From NCBI RefSeq assembly GCF_003932715.1, contig NZ_CP020700.1, positions 4,734,501 through 4,798,500 of the forward strand: a stretch of 64,000 nucleotides of DNA, read 5' to 3'. How positions within the stretch are numbered: position 1 is the stretch's first letter; every line of letters begins with the position of its first letter. The position numbers were made by a program, and so were the translations under genes. The notes under the pieces were generated by a model, which saw only the letters and a list, made by a program, of their open reading frames with translations, did no database searches and had not been told where the DNA came from. Below are positions 63,893 to 64,000 of this stretch, piece after piece. Source of the DNA: Streptomyces tsukubensis (GTDB lineage Bacteria; Actinomycetota; Actinomycetes; Streptomycetales; Streptomycetaceae).

Positions 63893-64000
63893 CCCCGCCC
63901 CCCTCCGGTGCACCGGAACCCTCCGGAACACCGGAAACCTCCGGAACACCGGGATCAACGGGCACACCGGGATCCTCCGGCACACCGGAATCCTCGGGTC
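63883..64000 (+). CDS. nuoB: NADH-quinone oxidoreductase subunit B, second copy, 5' end with repeats
   Basis: ATG 63883 overlaps nuoA2 by 10 nt and begins MDVTPPP, the usual opening of nuoB2 products in Streptomyces as I recall them. Only 39 codons are inside the window, so the NuoB identity rests on position and this start. Instead of moving into the NuoB core, the frame enters hexapeptide repeats of the type P/T/S-S-G-T-P-E/G. The N-terminus is thus extended by a Pro/Ser/Thr/Gly stretch. Confidence 0.65.
   Translation, partial: MDVTPPPSGAPEPSGTPETSGTPGSTGTPGSSGTPESSG
63901..64000 (+). repeat. 18-bp in-frame tandem repeat at the start of nuoB2
   Basis: Units begin at 63901, 63919, 63937, 63955, 63973 and 63991 (cut by the window edge). 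Each holds a TCCGGnrCACCGGrA-like core and encodes six residues. Confidence 0.9.

Overview
This window is chromosomal DNA from a high-GC actinobacterium, almost certainly a Streptomyces or close relative. The evidence is very GC-rich third codon positions, many GTG and TTG starts, GGAGG-type ribosome sites, a futalosine-type menaquinone pathway, and gene families typical of that genus. No tRNA, rRNA, IS element, prophage or CRISPR array was seen. Several gene identities are read from family motifs only, without a database search.

Positions 1-8.2 kb hold the 3' end of a dicarboxylate/amino-acid:cation symporter, a TetR regulator and a small membrane protein. They are followed by a two-gene operon of a Pls/PosA-type single-module poly-amino-acid synthetase (A-T-membrane-three beta-helix domains) and an M1 metallopeptidase. 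A 19-codon leader ORF appears to be coupled to the synthetase start. Positions 8.2-16.4 kb hold a cold-shock protein with a long structured leader. A respiratory-quinone block follows: mqnA, a membrane Ser/Thr kinase, mqnC, a stripped-down amidohydrolase-like protein, menG/ubiE, a GNAT gene and a geranylgeranyl-reductase-family gene. Positions 16.4-21.6 kb carry an orphan MerR-type promoter in front of a BtrH-like gene, an unrecognised gene, an imine-reductase-like gene, an SDR, a secreted NlpC/P60 protein and a possible small basic protein.

Positions 21.9-38.0 kb are a complete 14-gene complex I operon (nuoA-N). It is tightly overlapped, has a Rex-like operator and two CRP-like boxes upstream, and ends at a long hairpin. 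Positions 38-47.7 kb hold fumarylacetoacetase, a CocE-like protein whose nucleophile serine is replaced, a polyprenyl diphosphate synthase (probably the menaquinone tail), a nucleotidyltransferase, a LolA-like secreted protein and a two-gene ABC exporter. Positions 47.8-55.7 kb hold a secreted M28 aminopeptidase, TM2 and DUF2752 membrane proteins, a divergent HxlR/MFS pair, a small unknown gene, a CmpX/MscS-like membrane protein and RarD.

Positions 56-63.3 kb hold korBA (2-oxoacid:ferredoxin oxidoreductase), one LuxR-type response regulator and two paralogous sensor kinases that share a nearly identical core and a 16-bp upstream box. The window closes with the start of a second, partial complex I cluster (nuoA2 and the 5' end of nuoB2, which carries hexapeptide repeats). 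The common theme is respiratory electron transfer: menaquinone head group, tail, tail reduction, complex I, and ferredoxin-linked 2-oxoacid oxidation.
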